Below are positions 63,001-64,000 of a stretch of DNA of 64,000 nt, piece after piece. The position numbers and the translations under genes are program-made. Each line of letters opens with the position of its first letter. Position 1 is the first letter of the stretch. Source of the stretch: Paracidovorax valerianellae (lineage in GTDB: Bacteria; Pseudomonadota; Gammaproteobacteria; Burkholderiales; Burkholderiaceae_C); assembly GCF_900102625.1 (NCBI RefSeq), contig NZ_FMZC01000002.1:509507-573506 (forward strand). The letters run 5' to 3'. The notes beneath the pieces were generated by a model, which saw nothing but the letters and a program-made list of their open reading frames with translations, was not told where the DNA came from and did no database searches.

Positions 63001-64000
63001 ACGCTGGAGCGGCCAAGGCAGACCCCTTGGAGCGCACGCTGTCGCACCAGTACGACGAGCTGGGCCACCGCACCCGCACCACCCTGCCCGATGGTCGGGC
63101 GCTCGACTGGCTGCATTACGGCTCGGGCCACCTGCATCAGATCGGGCTGACCGAGCCTGCGCAGGCCGGTGCTGGCTCGGCAGGCACCCGCGCCGTCATC
63201 GCCGACATCGAGCGCGATGCGCTGCACCGCGAAACGCAGCGCAGCCAGGGGGCGCTGCAAAGCCAGTACGACTACGACCCGGCCGGGCGGCTGGTGCGCC
63301 ACCGGGCAGCGATGTCCACGAGCGCGGGCTCACCCTCGGCTGCCGCCGTCACCACGCGGGGCCAGCCCGCAGCCGGGCCAGTACTGGAGCGCGCCTACGC
63401 CTACGACGCCATGGGCCAGCTCATCGCCCGGGCCGACACGCTGCGCGGCCGGCAGGACTTCCGCTATGACCCGGTGGGCCGCATCCTCGCCGCCCTGCCC
63501 GGCCAAGGCAGCGAGGGCGGATACCTGCCCAGGGAGTTGTTCGCCTTCGACCCGGCCGGCAACTTGCTGGATGCCAGCCAGGCGCAGATGCAGCGTCAGC
63601 AGGAAGACCGATCGGAACAGGGAGCATCGCAGGGACTGGGCGCCCTCCAGGACAACCGCCTGCGGTTCTATCAGGACCTGCACTTCGAATACGACGTGCA
63701 TGGCAACGTGACGAAGCGCACCCGGGGCAACCAGCGTGCAGGCCATCAGGAGATCACCGAACTTCGTTGGAATGCAGACCATCAACTGGTCGAGGCCACC
63801 ACGACGCGCCACGGGGTGACCCTGGCAACCCGCTACGCCTACGATGCGTTGGGCCGGCGGGTGGCCAAGGCCGATGCCTTCGGCACCACGCGCTATCTGT
63901 GGGATGGCGACCTCATGGTCAACAGCCAGCGCGGGGGCAACAACAGCCTGTTCATCTACGAGCCGGGCAGCTTCGTGCCGCTGGCGACCGTGCAGGGCAC
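60042..64000 (+). CDS. Rhs-repeat effector with degenerate PAAR-like N-terminus (runs off the right edge)
   Basis: A polymorphic toxin precursor; 1319 residues are visible and the toxin end is outside the window. Translation most likely starts at GTG 60042 behind AAGGGAA. The first ~90 residues (KVYIDGKEVVSQAAAGKVNK...) look like a decayed DUF4150 PAAR-like tip. Residues ~175-235 are Ala/Gly-rich with hydrophobic stretches. A CPC motif precedes PVVIATGEKSLTQTDL, the DUF6531 start of the Rhs shell. From ~380 onward dozens of YD repeats follow (YDALGHLAASIDALGQATRYD, YDPLGRLTAATNPA). It is likely loaded on VgrG by the DUF2169 adaptor. The cognate immunity gene should lie just outside. Confidence 0.92.
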   Translation, partial: MGKVYIDGKEVVSQAAAGKVNKPDDFVFLRKKDKPGTAPYRNDSGSIGNPAGSTFHSGTDVATAESALMNGQHAPQVSDKGGVITEVRDGPGIFTGDWGKQVWIEAKQTVRHLTEVGTTAIFRQFPTLENIARNVKGIAGQLDGQLGGEMADEAGEEVLEAAKALFTMDTLKELAIDGGLAAATAVLTAATPATLGGSGAGALATGTATAARVGQRVNATAQTAGALKEELGALIAELSRPDLSAEEQRALAKRGVRFLAGGGANLVASLLAKRKISREAKKKENDKAKVETSKKEADKPTQCPCASKQPVVIATGEKSLTQTDLRLSGPIALAWIRQYRSGDARTDGWFGQGWSHPLATELWLQADQLLYHDAQGRAVRLPLLAEGQEHFDAYEQFTVRRTGPHTWQLVHTDGRTHHFVRQAAGQWRLPLQALTDRNGNRLQLHFEASDLTERPAHAGNQRDQSGAAAGFDPFGIPPRPRRITDSAGRWLQLGWNPQGQLETVHAVHAHGQETLLARYDYAPDAKDPRSEQAPPNLVAHTNAEGQVRRFEWSHHLLVGYTLAGGARHRNEYDEPSPQGRVTLSHNLDSGAAQQFTYERHRTWMHDALGRTLGFAFDERRDIVAVRDALGHVSRTPFDANGHPEAAVDALGRETRTVFDRRGNLTLHLDAAGNATRIEYGVQGGEQDRPVRVTDALGQTWTHAYDARGNRIRSTDPLGRTTRTDYDSRGLPVAVTDAAGRTRRLQWDAAAQLVAYTDCSGHTSRYAYDALGHLAASIDALGQATRYDHDALGRLREVVEPTGATHRYEWGGEGQLLAYTDPLAGTTRYRYHGSGQPAERTDARGGVLRYHYDRAERLIALDNENRAQTRFAYDAADRLTDEIGFDGRHQRYGYNAAGELTHVIEAGGSDAGPGKVTHLERDVLGRLVGKRARGDGQGNGAAQDTTYAYDPLGRLTAATNPAAQITWRYDPVGHILQEVQTLKPWEPDAGAAKADPLERTLSHQYDELGHRTRTTLPDGRALDWLHYGSGHLHQIGLTEPAQAGAGSAGTRAVIADIERDALHRETQRSQGALQSQYDYDPAGRLVRHRAAMSTSAGSPSAAAVTTRGQPAAGPVLERAYAYDAMGQLIARADTLRGRQDFRYDPVGRILAALPGQGSEGGYLPRELFAFDPAGNLLDASQAQMQRQQEDRSEQGASQGLGALQDNRLRFYQDLHFEYDVHGNVTKRTRGNQRAGHQEITELRWNADHQLVEATTTRHGVTLATRYAYDALGRRVAKADAFGTTRYLWDGDLMVNSQRGGNNSLFIYEPGSFVPLATVQG

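Overview
The window is a contiguous piece of a high-GC betaproteobacterial chromosome. It best fits the Comamonadaceae, and most likely a plant-pathogenic Acidovorax/Paracidovorax. The ribF-ileS-lspA block, a urea ABC transporter, TRAP and DctA dicarboxylate carriers and the style of short extragenic repeats all point there. So do three stand-alone genes that look like type III secretion effectors. One is a HopX/XopE-family transglutaminase-like protein behind a perfect plant-inducible-promoter (PIP) box, the binding site of an HrpX/HrpB-type activator. This taxonomy is inference; there is no rRNA in the window and I saw no tRNA.

Layout. 1-3.4 kb: a phytase-like lipoprotein (partial), a secreted GH18 chitinase and a TPR-methyltransferase. 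3.4-7.1 kb: a TRAP transporter (dctPQM, minus strand) and an HNH endonuclease. 7.3-11.8 kb: ribF-ileS-lspA. 11.9-13.1 kb: the HopX-like effector gene with its PIP box. 13.2-18.8 kb: a LacI-type regulator, a four-gene ABC importer and a GpdQ-like phosphodiesterase, probably an organophosphodiester scavenging operon. 18.9-20.3 kb: a second PIP-box gene of unknown fold. 20.4-25.7 kb: a Na/Pi-PhoU transporter, a frameshifted arsC, an HPF-like ribosome factor, a bile-acid-symporter-family carrier and a divergent LysR regulator. 25.7-26.4 kb: a third, Ser/Gly/Pro-rich effector candidate. 26.4-39.7 kb: housekeeping and signalling genes (NUDIX, quinone reductase, EamA exporter, GGDEF-EAL protein coupled to a TRAP-type binding protein, CorA, metallophosphoesterase, lipid kinase, PAP2 phosphatase, MFS, haloacid dehalogenase). 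39.8-40.5 kb: a small ADP-ribosyltransferase-like toxin overlapped by a 58-residue membrane protein, probably toxin and immunity. 40.6-48.4 kb: a cyclase-like/PilZ protein and urtABCDE. 48.7-53.3 kb: Lrp, GST, DctA, HDOD and a GDSL esterase. 53.5-64 kb: a type VI secretion accessory island (vgrG, DUF6484, TIGR02270-like, DUF2169, ketosynthase-like, Rhs), with the Rhs gene running off the right edge.

How the parts fit together. Carbon uptake (TRAP, DctA), urea uptake, phosphodiester scavenging and chitinase suit life on plant tissue. The HopX-like gene and the two other candidates would be fired into host cells by a type III system encoded elsewhere. The VgrG/Rhs island and the ART-like pair point to interbacterial competition.

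Non-coding structure is unusually rich. A 624-bp imperfect inverted repeat splits urtD from urtE. A second extragenic repeat lies between urtA and urtB. A 17-bp palindromic motif, GCTAT-N7-NNAGC, occurs at five places, two of them inside coding sequence (ileS and the NUDIX gene). Functional assignments rest on motifs and family knowledge read by eye; no database search was run.
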